Under the pieces are notes generated by a model, which saw nothing but the letters and a program-made list of their open reading frames with translations, ran no database searches and was not told where the DNA came from. Below are positions 1 to 11,209 of a stretch of DNA of 64,000 nt, in pieces. Both the position numbers and the translations under genes were made by a program. The DNA is from Lunularia cruciata (Eukaryota; Streptophyta; Marchantiopsida; Lunulariales; Lunulariaceae). The stretch lies in NCBI GenBank assembly GCA_948567375.1, contig OX419758.1, forward strand, positions 30,323,001-30,387,000, given 5' to 3'. Within the stretch, counting starts at the first letter, position 1. Each line of letters opens with the position of its first letter.

Positions 1-1
1 G

Positions 2-1811
2 GTTGAATTTGCTCAATGCGGCAGAGAAAATAAGATGGTGTCCCATTTCCATCCCGACTTAAGAAGAGATGTTGATGCGGAGGAGCAGCAATACATTCTT
101 CAGATCGGGAGCAGTGATGAGTACTATGCACAGACGGGGCAGAGTGTGCAGTTGGAAGTGAGCACTCCAAAGTCAAAGAAGAGGAGTCGACAAGGAGAAG
201 AAGAAGTAGAGAAAGCGAGACCTCGGAAGGCTAGAAGGGTAAACCCGAGGAAAGAACTGGTGGTAATCGTGTCGTCGGAAAAAGAATTGGAAGGAGAAGT
301 TGAGTGCAAGTCCAAAGATTTAAAGAGGGAGGAAGAACCCGAGTTCACAATGTAGAGTGGAGACACAAGTAGTGATAGCAACAATGGAGTGGAGATGAAA
401 TTGGTACCCAAAGAAGAGGAAGCCAAGATGGAGACGGAGGAGAAAAGTAACTCAAAATTGGAAGACAAAATTCCGAAGCAAGAGGAGAAAAGAGTTACAA
501 TTCAAAGGGGAGTTCATTCTTGACCAAAGGCAAAGTGTGGAGTGGGGCTGAGTAAGGTAAGAGAAGAGGAGGATGGAAGTTCAGGGAGCAAATTATCCAT
601 TCCCCTAAGGCGATTGCGGCTTAGAAGGCGAGTGTTAAGTGAGGAAGAGGTGAAGAAGGAGAGAAGTCCACGATTTGAAATGAATGCAAGTGAAGGAGTT
701 GAGTATCTACGGGAGGTTGTGTGCCCGTTGTTGGTGAAGTTAGAGCACCAAAAGAAGGAGATGCAGTCAAAGTGTCCAAAGGTAAAGACTGTATTGCAAG
801 TGTTAGCTCAATTAGAAGAAGAGAAATTGGAATTAAAGAAGAGTATAATTCAAGGTGAGGAGGAAAGTGAAGTACTACGAGTAGATGCAGAAGTACAGAA
901 TCAAGTGATTGAGAATTTGAAGAGAGAAGCAAGGAATAGAGAGGAACTCATAGAACAGAGTGACATACAGAGGGAAAGGCAAGTAGCTAAGTATGAAATC
1001 TTGAAGTTTTAGTTTGCTAATTCAAGATTAGAAATTATCCATGCTATGGCAAGAGTAGTAGAGAAAGAGCAAGAGCTCGATAGAGTGATGGAAGTGTAGA
1101 AGAGAAGAAGCAGCTCTGGCAAAGAGAGTTGACAATGAGATATGGAGAGGAAGAAAGGTTGAGAGAAGTACTTTGCAATCAAGAGGAGAAGATTGTGCAA
1201 AAGGAGAAGGAAAAGGAAACTGAGAAAGCCGAGTTTGAAGCGGAATTGGCAATGTATAGAGAATATTGGCTTGCAAATCAAGAATGAGAAAGGAAAATAA
1301 ATTGGAGCCAATTAAGGAGATTGTGGTCAAGATGAATGCAATGCTAAGTATAGAAGCTAGCATGCGCATTGAAGAAATGAGACTGCATGAGCTGAAGTTG
1401 TTGGTGCAGGACGAGGAGGAGAGATGCAAAGGATAAGGATTTGAATACCTTACTCATCAGTCTCAGAACTCGTGTAGATAGAAAGATATTGGAAGTAGAA
1501 GACAATATCACAATTAGATTAGACTTAGTGAAATTAGAGATAGATAAACTTTGGAAGGATGTAAGAGCAAAACCTAAAGTAGATAACATAGGAGTGCAGA
1601 TGTCTTTGGAGTTACCATCCGAGATGTTGGAGAAGAGTGGGTCTGGAGATGAAGTTTTAGAAGGGTTACCCACTAGTGGAATTGCAGAATAGGAAAAAGA
1701 AGTAGTAGAATTAGTAAAGGAATTAGGAGTTATGAAACCCAAGGATGGAGTAGTAGTGAGTGAAGTTACTTCAGGATTGGAAGCCAAAGTTGAGGTAGAC
1801 ATTGGATCGGA
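2..1811 (+). pseudogene. LTR-borne coiled-coil ORF of family F, copy A (broken)
   Basis: I do not recognise the protein family. Open pieces lie at 35-355, 542-1012 and 1441-1692, and the first two share a frame. The pieces are rich in Glu, Lys and Arg, with a Lys/Arg-rich patch (KSKKRSRQ), an acidic stretch and long heptad-like segments typical of coiled coils. The same order of segments recurs in the LTR copies at 19336-22249, 24217-26732 and 36250-37950, so this was one long reading frame. It lies in the U3 part of the LTR, upstream of the TATA-like box. Stops and at least one frameshift make this copy non-coding. Confidence 0.6.
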
Positions 1812-1814
1812 TTA
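1810..1814. other. Left target-site duplication of E1 (gatta)
   Basis: The five bases before the E1 5' LTR are gatta, and the same five follow its 3' LTR at 8434-8438. The uninterrupted site is visible in the paralogous LTR near 22245, which fixes both borders of E1. Confidence 0.9.
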
Positions 1815-2184
1815 TGTAATACCAAGGGTTAGCGATATGATCTAGATGTGAAATTTGGTTTGGTAACATCTAGAATGATGTTATACATGATGGTCAAAAT
1901 AGATCAGATAGAAGTATCACCAAAAGAGTACTTCTACTAATAGGGCAGAAACCGGAATAGACTTGAGAACCTTAGAACCAATAGCTAGACATATGATTTA
2001 AAGGTGAGAATTGGTTTGATAACATTTGGAAGGATGTTACACATGATGGACTAAACAGATCAGAAAGAGGTATCACCAAAAGTGGACTTCTAATAATAGA
2101 GTAGTAACCAAAATATACCTAAAATCTTTGAAGGCAATTTTGGAGGCCTAAACGGATGAATTAGGCCTCAAAATGTGCAAAGTA

Positions 2185-2198
2185 CCCCCCCCCCCCCC
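2185..2198 (+). repeat. Poly-C run in the E1 5' LTR
   Basis: Fourteen consecutive C residues. The equivalent spot in the 3' LTR near 8065 has only short C runs, so this is a lineage-specific expansion or a sequencing artefact. Confidence 0.85.
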
Positions 2199-2468
2199 AA
2201 ACAAAGGAAAGGCTGGCCTTTCCTCCTCCCTGCTTTGTCTTGTCGCGAGCTTTCCAACGGTACCTTACTCACGTGATTCTGAGGTTCCTACAGGAAGATT
2301 CCCTAAAAGATTCCCTCTAGTCAAAGTTTGTTTGATCAACCAGATAGGACCTAGACCAGACAGGTCACCCATACAAGTAAGTAATCCAAGGGTGGAGCTT
2401 GCTGACATATCACCTATCTGTGTCCCTAATCCTATGGTGGAGATTCCTTGGAGGAGATCCTCTTTGTC

Positions 2469-2478
2469 TATATAATAA
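2469..2478 (+). promoter_or_regulatory. Probable TATA box of the E1 LTR
   Basis: TATATAATAA lies about 80 bp before the LTR end and is conserved in the 3' LTR near 8342. The position suits a U3 promoter driving the genomic RNA. No transcript evidence is available here. Confidence 0.55.
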
Positions 2479-2561
2479 AGAGAAGGTGCTCCCTTGGGCC
2501 ATCGAATGTTTGAGTGTACAATCTGTGTTTTCTCTTTTCTCTTGTCCTTGGAGTATTACAA

Positions 2562-2573
2562 TGGTATCAGAGC
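2562..2573 (+). other. E1 primer-binding site, initiator Met tRNA type
   Basis: TGGTATCAGAGC lies one base after the LTR. It is the standard plant complement of the 3' end of initiator tRNA-Met, used to prime minus-strand cDNA. Confidence 0.92.
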
Positions 2574-2706
2574 GAGCGTTCTAGTCCAAGAGAGTGGATC
2601 ACCCCTCTTGGAATAGCACGAACTACTAAAATTGAGTAATTTGAGGTGGAGAACATAGAGTAATCGCTAGACTTAGGAAGGACTTTAGAGAGCGGATGGG
2701 ATAGAT

Positions 2707-3130
2707 GTGCCGGGGGGACAATTTCCCACACCTAGCTTTCCATTCTCAAACCCATTCCATATCAAGGTTATGTACATCCAGCGTGAGCAGATGAGAGTAT
2801 CGCTAGTTTATCACTTTGGTGCGGAATTCATGGACAAAGTGATGAACTCACCAAACCCGGTGATTCTACCTATGGTGATATATGACAGAGAGTGGGATTT
2901 GACAATCTACATTCTTTTATGATAATATGGATATGAATGTCCCAAATCCTCTTCCTTTCAACACTCAAGTAGAAATCCATTATGTAGTGAGGCCAAAAGT
3001 GATGTTTAGAGATTTTGTGGTTAGGAATTTTGGTGAGGAGTATTATCAACGAGTGATAGCTTCTAAGGTCCCAATGGTAGTTCCGATAGTTCGTGCGCCT
3101 TCCAGAGTGATTATATTGACTATGTATTGA
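2707..3130 (+). pseudogene. Two tandem copies of a small leader module in E1
   Basis: Two adjacent ORFs of 71 and 67 codons (2707-2922 and 2927-3130) lie between the primer-binding site and gag. Both show a basic start, an R-rich middle, an FG(A/E)E core, a Pro-Val-Pro-type stretch and an aliphatic end (YIL / ILTMY). They resemble each other and also the small ORF at the 5' end of family E elements (13451-13684 and 55081-55314), which ends VILYILYT. The function is unknown. The similarity was judged by eye over about 55 residues and needs profile comparison. Confidence 0.5.
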
Positions 3131-3145
3131 AGTAGACATTAGCAA

Positions 3146-4252
3146 TTGGGTGTTGCAGGAACCATGGATCTGCAGTTGCAAGAGCTGGTGCAAGGAATGC
3201 AAGGGATGTTGAATGAATTTCAAGAGATTAAGATGACCATGGAGACATTACAAAGTCAAGTGCAAATCCTCAGGAACGATCAAGCCATGCAAGAAGAAGA
3301 GCCGTCTCAAAACCCAATACCTACGACTAAAGTACTTGGAGAGGCACCCGTGCCTACGAACCCTATCAATGATGAAGCCACATTGCTACTCCGGATGAAG
3401 AAGACTTGCAACATTGAGCCTTACAAGGGGCAGCGTACGATGGGAGTAGTGGAAAATTGGATCTCGAGAATGAATCGATATTTTTGAGTGTTCTCAACAG
3501 AGATCACAGAGCATGCTGCAAGCGTGTTTGCATGTGGGTACTTGACCAATAAAGCCCTCACATGGTATGATGCTTGGGAACAATCCATGCTTGTAGAGAG
3601 AAGGGATGTCACATGGACAGCAATGCAAGAAGGACTGCTGAAGAATTTCCAATCGGTGGATTCTGTGCAGATGGCTCGAACCTGACTATGGAGATTGAGA
3701 CAAAAGAATAGCGTACAAGAGTATGTGGAGGCATTTCTGGATCTACAAGTTGCAATTACCGACACGAGTCCAGCAGGGGCTCTCGACAATTTCAAACAAG
3801 GGTTGAAAGAGCGGATTTGCCAAGAAGTCATGGTGCAAAACCCTTGCACGGTATTTGAAGCTATTGCTTGTGCGCAAAGAATAGCAGAAGCATTAGGTGG
3901 AGGTGAAGGAGTAGTTCCACCTCAACATTATCAAGCAGAAATGCCACACATGGGTGGACCAGTACCAATGGAATTGAGCAACCTTTGATTCCGGGATCGA
4001 GGAGCACGGCCGCTTCAAGGGGAGCGGGGATGGGTAGAAGAACAAAGAGATGGAGTCCCACAAGGAGAAGGGACTCAAGGAGAACAACGCCGTTGTTACA
4101 ATTGTGGCCGTATTGGGCACATATCTACCAATTGTCACACTTGTTTCCCTAGAGGCCCTCGGCCTTCATACAGGCAATCTTTGAACAACATGGAGAGGCA
4201 CATTAAAGAGGAGGAGGTGGAAACCACTTTGGAAAACAAAGATCGCCAGTAA
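3146..4252 (+). pseudogene. gag: E1 gag with one CCHC zinc knuckle
   Basis: Gag forms the particle shell and packages RNA. The N-terminal part (MDLQLQELVQGMQGMLNEF) is coiled-coil-like. A retrotransposon gag domain follows (NKALTWYDAWEQ, then NSVQEYVEAFLDLQ). One CCHC knuckle sits at 4094-4135 (CYNCGRIGH, spacing C-x2-C-x4-H-x4-C). TGA stops at 3485, 3683 and 3986 interrupt an otherwise constant frame, which is also the frame of the downstream pol. Confidence 0.85.
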
Positions 4253-4399
4253 ATGTACCTTGTGGCCTTATTGGCTCAATAAGGAAGCAGAGAAGCAAGG
4301 GAAGAAAGAAGAATAATGCGCAAAGATCTCGAAAGGCAACCTCACAATTGATTGTCGTGAATGAAATCCTAGAAGGTAATCAAGTGAGTAAATAGATCC

Positions 4400-6124
4400 A
4401 AGAGCAACAGAGAATTTCTTGTCTCGCTTTGTTGCAATAAGATTGGGAATGGATCTAGAGAGAGATGGAAGTGAAGAAGTAGAGTTACCAAATGGGCAAA
4501 TAGAGAGGATTGAATCATTACCTAGACGGGTAACCCTCTCTGTAGGAGAATATCAGGAAGCAATTGAGTGGCAAGTGATATGATGTGATATATTGCCCGT
4601 TATGATGCAATTTTAGGCATGCCATGGATGGAGCAGTACAACCCAATGGTGGATTGGAGGAAGAAAGTAGTGAGAACCCACCAATGGTCAATCATTGGGG
4701 TTAAAGAAAAATCACACAGGCAGAAACTGCCTCTATATATCATAGGGACAACAATTGTCTCTAAGACCAATAGATGTTTTATGGGTCTAATAAGAGAAGT
4801 CCAGAGTGCACAACTCGCTGGACAAATTCCTGAGAAATTGAAGGATGTGGTGGATGAGTTTCAAGATATCTTTCCCGATGATCTACCCTCAGGATTACCA
4901 CCTAAAAGGCGAGTAGATCACAAAATAGAGACACTCCCGGGGAAGACACCTCCTTGTAAGGCCCCATATTGCCTATCACCTCATGAATTGGAGGAGTGTA
5001 AGACTCAAATTGAGGAGATGCTACAAAAAGGGTTCATCCAACCTAGCGTATCACCATATGGGGCCCCTATCTTGTTTGTGAAGAAGAAGGATGGTACAAT
5101 GCGCATGTGCATTGACTATCAGGGTCTCAATCAGCAAACAGTGAAGAACAAATACCCCTTACCTCACATGGATGACTTGTTTGATCAACTAAATGGAGCG
5201 AGATACTTCACCAAACTGGACTTGCAGAGCGGTTACAATCAAATCCGAATTGCAAAGAAGGATGTGTATAAAACTGCCTTTCAAACCAGGTATGGCCACT
5301 TTGAGTATCTTGTGATGCCTTTTGGCCTCACCAATGCGCCTGCCACTTTCATGAGCCTAATGAATGACATATTTCATCCATACTTGGATAAGTCTGTTAT
5401 CGTCTTCTTGGATGATATCTTAGTATATAGTAGCACGATGACAGAACACAAACAACATCTACAAGAGGTCCTCTAGATTCTAAGACAAAATCAGTTGTAC
5501 GCCAAAATCTCAAAGTGTGAGTTTGGCAAGTCTGAAGTAGACTACTTAGGGCATAGAGTAAGTGTAGAGGGCATTCAAGTATTGACAGATAAAATAGAGG
5601 TCATTCAAAAATGGAGTGCCCCAGAAGATCAGACTCAACTTAAGAGCTTCTTGGGGTTGACGGGATTCTATCGTAGATTTGTCAAGGACTTCTCCAAGGT
5701 TGCACAGCCTTTAACGGCACTACTTGGCAAGGGGAAGAAGTGGACATGGGGAACTGCACAAGAGTTGGCCTTTCAAGAATTGAAGGCTGCCTTGCTACAT
5801 GCACCAATCTTGAAGTGGTATGACCCTAAACGTCCAATCAAGTTGGCTACAGATGCATCAGGCGTAGTAATAGGAGCAGTCCTACAACAAGAATGGCATG
5901 ACGGATGGCATCCAATTGCATATTTCTCTCAAAAGTTGTTATTGGCAGAGTGCAACTACCACACCACAGAACGAGAAGAGCTGGCCATCGTTCTAGCAAC
6001 CAAGCATTGGAAGCACTACTTGGGCGAGAAGGCATTTGTAGTAGAGAAAGACCACAAACCTCTAGTCTACCTCGAGACGCAAAAGGATCTATCTCGTTGC
6101 CAAATTTGGTGGGCAGAGTGGTGA
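4400..6124 (+). pseudogene. pol: E1 pol: protease remnant, reverse transcriptase and RNase H
   Basis: The protease is only a remnant. The region before LSRFVAIRLGM lacks a recognisable D-S/T-G, but its C-terminal motif is present near 4610 ([15 protein letters not shown]). RT covers roughly 4870-5560 with the palm motif [15 protein letters not shown] and the catalytic FLDDILVY at about 5405-5430. RNase H follows with the Asp of LATDAS (about 5840), Glu of TEREELAI and the motif VVEKDHKPL, where the usual TDH Asp context is changed. A TAG at 5474 separates the palm from the thumb. The frame is continuous with gag. Confidence 0.9.
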
Positions 6125-6289
6125 CAACGCTTCAACATAACAATCACCTCCGTAGAAGGTAAGAAGCAACTTGCAGATGCATTCACCCGCATGCCAATGG
6201 ACAACAACTTGGTGGCAGAGGTTAAGATTAACCTTGAATTCTGGCAAGAGATTCTAGTTGCTACAAAAACTGATCCACAAATTGTAGAA

Positions 6290-7638
6290 GCGTAATCGTC
6301 CAAAGGTGTCACCAACACCCAAGAACTCACCTTTTGGGAGGATAGATTGTGGATCCCAAATGTCCTAGAATTAGGCACCACCATTCTAGCGGAATGTCAT
6401 GATTTGGCCATTGCAGCTCATGTTGGAGTGGACAAGACCTTGGATGCAGTCAAGCGCCAATACTATTGGCCCAAGATGAGCAATGACGTGATGGACTATG
6501 TGCGTAGCTGCCTACTTTGTCAACAAAACAAAGCTTCTAATCAAGCTCCTATAGGGCTCCTTCAACCTCTCCCCACTCCTACCCAACGTTGGGAACAAGT
6601 GAGTATGGATCTTGTCTGTGAATTACCCAAGACCACCTCAAGGTTTGACTCCATTGTGGTCTTTGTGGACCGGCTCAGCAAAATGATTCATGTACGCCCT
6701 ACCACCAAGGAGGTGACCGCTCCACAACTAGCTCAACTATACTTAGATGCAGTCTTTGCTCACCATGGCTTGTCTAGAGTACTCATCACCAATAGAGGCA
6801 CCCAATTCACCAGTTTGTTTTGGCAAACACTCTTTGGTTTCGTCAAAACCAAGTTGGCCATGTCTACAACTTACCACCCACAAACAAATGGCCATACACA
6901 GCGGGCTAATTGCACAATTGAAGACATGTTACGCGGCTTCACCTTAGAAGAGCAAGAGAGGTGGGACACCCTACTACCGTTGGTGGAATTCGCTTACAAC
7001 AATTCAGTGAATGCCTCCACCCAGGTCACTCCGTTCTTCCTCATGTATGGTGAGCATCCCTTCACACCTTCTAGCTTGATGAAGATCCGTCCAGTGACTA
7101 CCAAGGTGGATGCAGTCAACACATTTGTTTCTAGAATCCAACAAGGTGTAGAGAGCGCCAAGCACAGGTCACAGATTGCGCAAAATCGACAAAAGCAGTA
7201 TGCTGATGCACACCGTAGCACATGGAGTGCAATGTTGGGGATCAAGTGTGGCTATCGACAACCAACCTCACATTAGTTGGATCTCGTAAGCTCAGACCTC
7301 GTTTTATTGGGCGTTTCTCGATTCTTCGTCGCATCAGCACTGTGGCCTATCATCTTGAGCTACCACCACACATGAAAATCCATCCAGTGTTCCATGTCTC
7401 CCTATTATGCAGATATGCTCCCCGATCAGGCCAAGGTCCTTCCACACAAGATATTCGACCTTGTCTGACAGTCATTGATGGCATAGAGGAATATGAAGTG
7501 GAGCGGATTCTCCAAAAGCGCATGCGTGGTACTCACCATTTGCAGGTGGAATATCTAGTACAATGGAAAGGTTACCTCCTCTTTGAAGCAACATGGGAAC
7601 CCACTACCAATTTAGCACATGCACCAGTGTTGGTGTAA
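6290..7638 (+). pseudogene. int: E1 integrase with C-terminal chromodomain
   Basis: The integrase zinc-binding segment is visible (ECHDLAIAAHVGVD, then CLLCQQNK). The core has the first Asp in SMDLV. The second catalytic position reads ITNRGTQF (Asp to Asn) and the usual Glu reads TQRAN (Glu to Gln), so the enzyme should be dead. After a frameshift near 7230 the SH3-like tail (FIGRFSILRR) and a chromodomain follow: EYEVERILQKR, then YLVQWKGY and ATWEP. Chromodomains direct integration by binding histone marks in chromoviruses. The chromodomain itself is uninterrupted. Confidence 0.92.
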
Positions 7639-7677
7639 GCATTTGAGCAACAATTGCACAAAGAGGACGTTGCGTCT

Positions 7678-7693
7678 TAAAAGGAGGGAGGTC
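7678..7693 (+). other. E1 polypurine tract
   Basis: A purine-rich stretch (aaaaggagggaggtc) directly precedes the 3' LTR and is the expected plus-strand priming site. Confidence 0.85.
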
Positions 7694-8433
7694 TGTAATA
7701 CCAAGGGTTAGCCATATGATCTAGATGTGAAATTTGGTTTGGTAACATCTAGAATGATGTTATACATGATGGTCAAAATAGATCAGATAGAAGTATCACC
7801 AAAAGAGTACTTCTACTAATAGGGCATAAACCAAAATAGACTTGAGAACCTTAGAACCAATAGCTAGACATATGATTTAAAGGTGAGAATTGGTTTGGTA
7901 ACATTTGGAAGGATGTTACACATGATGGACTAAACAGATCAGAAAGAGGTATCACCAAAAGGGGACTTCTACTAATAGAGTAGGAACCAAAATATGCCTA
8001 AAATCTTTGAAGGCAATTTCGGAGGCCTAAATGGATGAATTAGGCCTCAAAAATGTGAAGATTTCCCCTCCCAACGGAGGAAAGGCTGGCCTATCTTCCC
8101 CCCTGCTTTGTCTTGTCGCGAGCTTTCCAATGGTACCTTACTCATGTGATTTTGAGATTCCTACAGGAAGATTCCCTAAAAGATTCCCTCTGGTCAAAGC
8201 TTGTTTGACCAACCAGATAGGACCTAGACCAGACAGGTCACCCATCCAAGTAAGTAATCCAAGGGTGGAGCTTGCTGACATATCACCTATCTGTGTCCCT
8301 AATCCTATGGTGGAGATTCCTTGGAGGAAATCCTCTTTGTCTATATAATAAAGAGAAGGTGCTCCCTTGGGGCATCAAATGTTTGAGTGTGCAATCTGTG
8401 TTTTCTCTCTTCTCTTGTCCTCGGAGTATTCCA
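7694..8433 (+). repeat. E1 3' LTR
   Basis: It starts TGTAATACC and ends GAGTATTCCA, followed at once by the gatta duplication. It is highly similar to the 5' LTR. Confidence 0.92.
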
Positions 8434-8438
8434 GATTA
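8434..8438. other. Right target-site duplication of E1 (gatta)
   Basis: An exact copy of the five bases at 1810-1814. The host LTR sequence continues directly after it. Confidence 0.9.
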
Positions 8439-9224
8439 TTAACAGATTTGAGATTTGAAGAGGCAGATATGGAGAGGTGCATTGTCATTTCAGATCTACA
8501 GGTAGGAAGAGTTGTTAGGAAACGGTATAATTGTTAGAATTGTTGTTTGCTTCACTATTTAAGAGTGGCATTCGTTGGAAATTGTTGTTCAGTGCTCATT
8601 ATTATGAGAATAGATAAAACAAAGTGTTGTGAAATAGTGCTTGTTGTTTGAGCTTGATTTTGAGTATCAACTCTGTGTCTATGTTTGTGAGTGTGTGGAG
8701 AAATTCAAAGTGCTAGTCAGTGTGCTTGTTGGATGTTGGATTCCGCAGCCTTGATCTTCATTGTGTATGTTTGATTTTGAGTGAATTGCAATCGAAGCAA
8801 TGCCTTGACAGATCTGAGAGGAATTGTAGTGTTGGTAATATTCTACATTTATGAGTGCAGCGCAAAGTTGATGTGAAGCAATTTTGATTGAGGAAGTTGT
8901 GCCTTCAGTGGAGCGGTGGAACACAATTCTCAGTCAAAGCCGTTTGGCAATGAAGTGCCATTTTTGGGAAAGCCTGAATCATCACAATCAAGATTGTTTG
9001 GAAAGATTTGATGGAGTTGTGATTAAGAAGTGTTAATTCGTGACGAGTCAGTGCTTGCTACTCTCTTTTGGGTGTGGTTTCTACCTGAGAGATCAAAGAA
9101 GAACTCAAGAAGAACTACATTGTTACTATTTACTTTGTATTTTGACATTTCTGACTTGTATCTCTACGGGAACAAACTTTACTTACCCAATTACCGCAAA
9201 AGTGATATTTGCCAAGTTGTCACA
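8439..9224 (+). repeat. F0 5' LTR, right part (U3 end, R, U5)
   Basis: This continues the host LTR after E1 and matches 22250-23036, 26735-27527 and 34730-35515. It contains no ORF of note. A TATA-like ctatttaag lies at 8565-8573. It ends GTTGTCACA before the primer-binding site. Confidence 0.88.
8565..8573 (+). promoter_or_regulatory. TATA-like box of the F0 5' LTR
   Basis: The motif ctatttaag, followed by agtggca, is conserved at the same place in four F-type LTRs (also 22365, about 26851 and 34838). It is the best candidate promoter and places the coiled-coil ORF in U3. Confidence 0.5.
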
Positions 9225-9231
9225 TGATTTT

Positions 9232-9250
9232 TGGCGCCACTGCCAGGGAT
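9232..9250 (+). other. F0 primer-binding site, tRNA-Asp type
   Basis: TGGCGCCACTGCCAGGGAT is close to the complement of the plant tRNA-Asp 3' end used by Athila/Tat-type elements. A 7-base spacer separates it from the LTR end. Confidence 0.75.
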
Positions 9251-9631
9251 ACAAATCTTGAAAGTGGAAGAATACGAAGCCAATTTCAAAACTGGGTGTC
9301 AAATCAATATGAATATTTGCATCAAGAGAACAATGATGAGAGAGAGTTTGAAGACGAATGTTGCATTGTGAAGAAGACAAACCCGGAGATTCAATCTACT
9401 TTTGATGAAACCAAAAGAGAGGCGTTGGACTTTCAACTTCTTCACAAAGTACAAGAAGCCTTGTTAGACCTTGACCAAAGGAAACATGAAGGTGGTTGGC
9501 AAGGCTACTTTGCATCCCCATCTTCCAAGAAGAAGAAAGACTCGAGCGGCCAAACATATTCATTACGGCCCAGTACACCGACTTCCCCTAAAGTTGTAAA
9601 GGAAGTTGCATCTCTAAAGAAATTTGTATGA
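9233..9631 (+). pseudogene. F0 leader ORF ahead of gag
   Basis: An open frame runs from the primer-binding site to a TGA after KKFV. The same segment, ending at the same TGA, occurs in F1 (27664-27936). Conserved blocks include LDFQLLHKVQEALLDLDQ and GWQGYFASPSSKKKK. It may be the N-terminal part of Gag or a separate short product. The shared stop favours a separate short ORF. No known domain was recognised. Confidence 0.45.
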
Positions 9632-10490
9632 GAAAAGACAGATGGACACTGATGGAAGAAGAGTGTCAACACCTTCTACAAATGATTCCTCAATTGTCTT
9701 GAAGGAATTTTGAAGAACACTCCAAAGGTGTTGAGCCTGATTCTTCCACTCGGGTTGAAGTTGACACCTTAGAGAAAAATTGTCAAAGAAGACCCTCCGT
9801 TGAACTTGACAAATTAGAATCCCTAGGCTGTCAACACGGTGCTGATACCAGCTAGCTCCTTGGTCCCATCAAGTTCAAACTTACCCTAGCTGATCCCATC
9901 AAGTCAAATGATGACTTTGTTACCTGTCACCGGACACGCCTATCAGAAGTTAGGGGGACAGAACAAGATGAAGACCCTGATGAATTCATTGAATAATTCA
10001 AAGTCATCTCCTTTTCCAATAAGGAACATGACTTGGCGGATTGACTGCGCATTTTCCCAAGTTTGCTCCGAAAGAAAGCTCGGAGCTGGTACACCCATGT
10101 AACCCAGAAGGGTTTGTACTGGCGGATTGGGCAGACTTGAAAAACAATTTCATGGAACAATTCCGGGAAGTTGATTACAACACGAGTGTCTTTGCGGCAC
10201 TCAACAATCTGGACAGAGACAAGAAGGAGAAGTTGAGAGACTACTTTGAGCGGTTCATGGTGCTCTTGAACTGAGTCCTGAAGCAATCGGGTGTGGTGGG
10301 TTACTCCAATGCCCAAGCTGTCACCTGGTTCCTGGGAGGACTTTCACCAGAGATTTGGATCTTTGAAAAGGAGAGGAATGTAACTTCCCTTGACAAGGTA
10401 TTCAAACATGTTGCCCGCTATGAGGCGGCTCACTCTCACTCTGCCAAAAATCAAAGAAACCGAGAGAATAAAGGCAAGAAGGACTCTTCC
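9632..10490 (+). pseudogene. gag: F0 gag fragment
   Basis: The open pieces at 10041-10274 and 10293-10532 match the F1 gag domain (DYFERFMVLL, FLGGLSPEIW, VFKHVARYEAAHS). Stops and a TGA at 10272 break it. It ends near 10490 where truncated E2 begins. The zinc-knuckle part found in F1 at 29050-29460 is missing here. Confidence 0.75.
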
Positions 10491-10504
10491 TTACCCACTA
10501 CTCT

Positions 10505-11209
10505 TCAAAGTAGACCATCTGCTCCTTGGTGAAAAAGAATATCCTCCACCATTGTGTAAGGTCTAGATCTTGCTGCAAGGGCCGTCCTCTCCCTAGCATG
10601 CATCCCTTCTGGATAGTTACCTCTTGTTACAAAATCCACAATCTCCTTGTACTCGATTGGAACCTCTTGAGTGACTGAGATTGTCATTAGCTCCTCATCC
10701 AGGAAGGAATCATCCACTGGCTCATCTCCATCATGATCATAGGCTCTAGATAACAAATCAGCATTTGCATGTTTCTTTCTTGGCCTATCCTCAATGGTGT
10801 AGTCATACTCAGACAAGAGTATTATCCACCTTTCTAGTCTCCCTTCAAAATTAGGCTTGTTGAAGATGTACTTCAAAGCCTTGTGATCCGTGACAATGGT
10901 GGCTTTCCCTCCAATCAAGTAGTGTCTAAACTTTTTGAGACCAAAGATCACTGCCAACCCTTCTCTCTTTGTGACAAAGTAGTTCTTCTCTACTGAAACC
11001 ATCTGCCTACTAGCATAAGCTATTGGATGATCATGCTCATCTTGGTTGAATTGACTAAGAGTGCATCCTATAGCTACATTAGAAGCATTAGTGTAGAGGA
11101 TGAAAGGCTTACTCCAATCAAGTTTAGCAAGAATTGGAGCCACAACAAGGGATTGCTTGAGCTCCTCAAAAGCTTTGAGAGCATCCTTGTCCTCCAAAAT
11201 CACCATGTA
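10505..11209 (-). pseudogene. pol: E2 RNase H and connection region
   Basis: The open frame of 233 codons begins MVILEDKDALKAF and contains the RNase H Asp in LYTNASNVAIG (the usual TDAS reads TNAS), Glu in TKREGLAVIF and Asp in VTDHKALKYIF. It is collinear with E3 at 49996-50710. It ends where E2 is cut off, before the integrase core. Confidence 0.85.

Larger units (their letters stand above)
1..1814 (+). repeat. F0 5' LTR, left part
   Basis: This stretch aligns with the F0 3' LTR from about 19728 onward, so it is the interior of a long LTR whose start lies before the window. It is interrupted after 1814 by E1 and resumes at 8439. It carries the remains of the LTR-borne coiled-coil ORF. Confidence 0.8.
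1815..2560 (+). repeat. E1 5' LTR
   Basis: It starts TGTAATACCAAGG and ends TATTACA, immediately before the primer-binding site. The 3' copy is 740 bp with scattered differences, including a 14-base C run here that is absent there. The divergence shows that the insertion is not recent. Confidence 0.92.
1815..8433 (+). mobile_element. E1: complete but defective Ty3/gypsy chromovirus
   Basis: A 6.6-kb element with two LTRs of 746 and 740 bp, TG/CA ends, an initiator-Met-type primer-binding site, a polypurine tract and perfect gatta duplications. Gag, nucleocapsid, protease remnant, RT, RNase H and integrase share one reading frame. The C-terminal chromodomain follows in a shifted frame. Stops at 3485, 3683, 3986 and 5474 and changed integrase catalytic residues mean it cannot move by itself. 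It inserted into the older F0 LTR. The chromodomain places it among plant chromoviruses. Confidence 0.92.

Noticed and set aside
124-932. Minus-strand ORFs of about 100 codons opposite the coiled-coil ORF (Ser/Leu-rich)
   Set aside because: They mirror the Glu/Lys-rich plus-strand frame and show no independent features; similar shadows recur at every copy.
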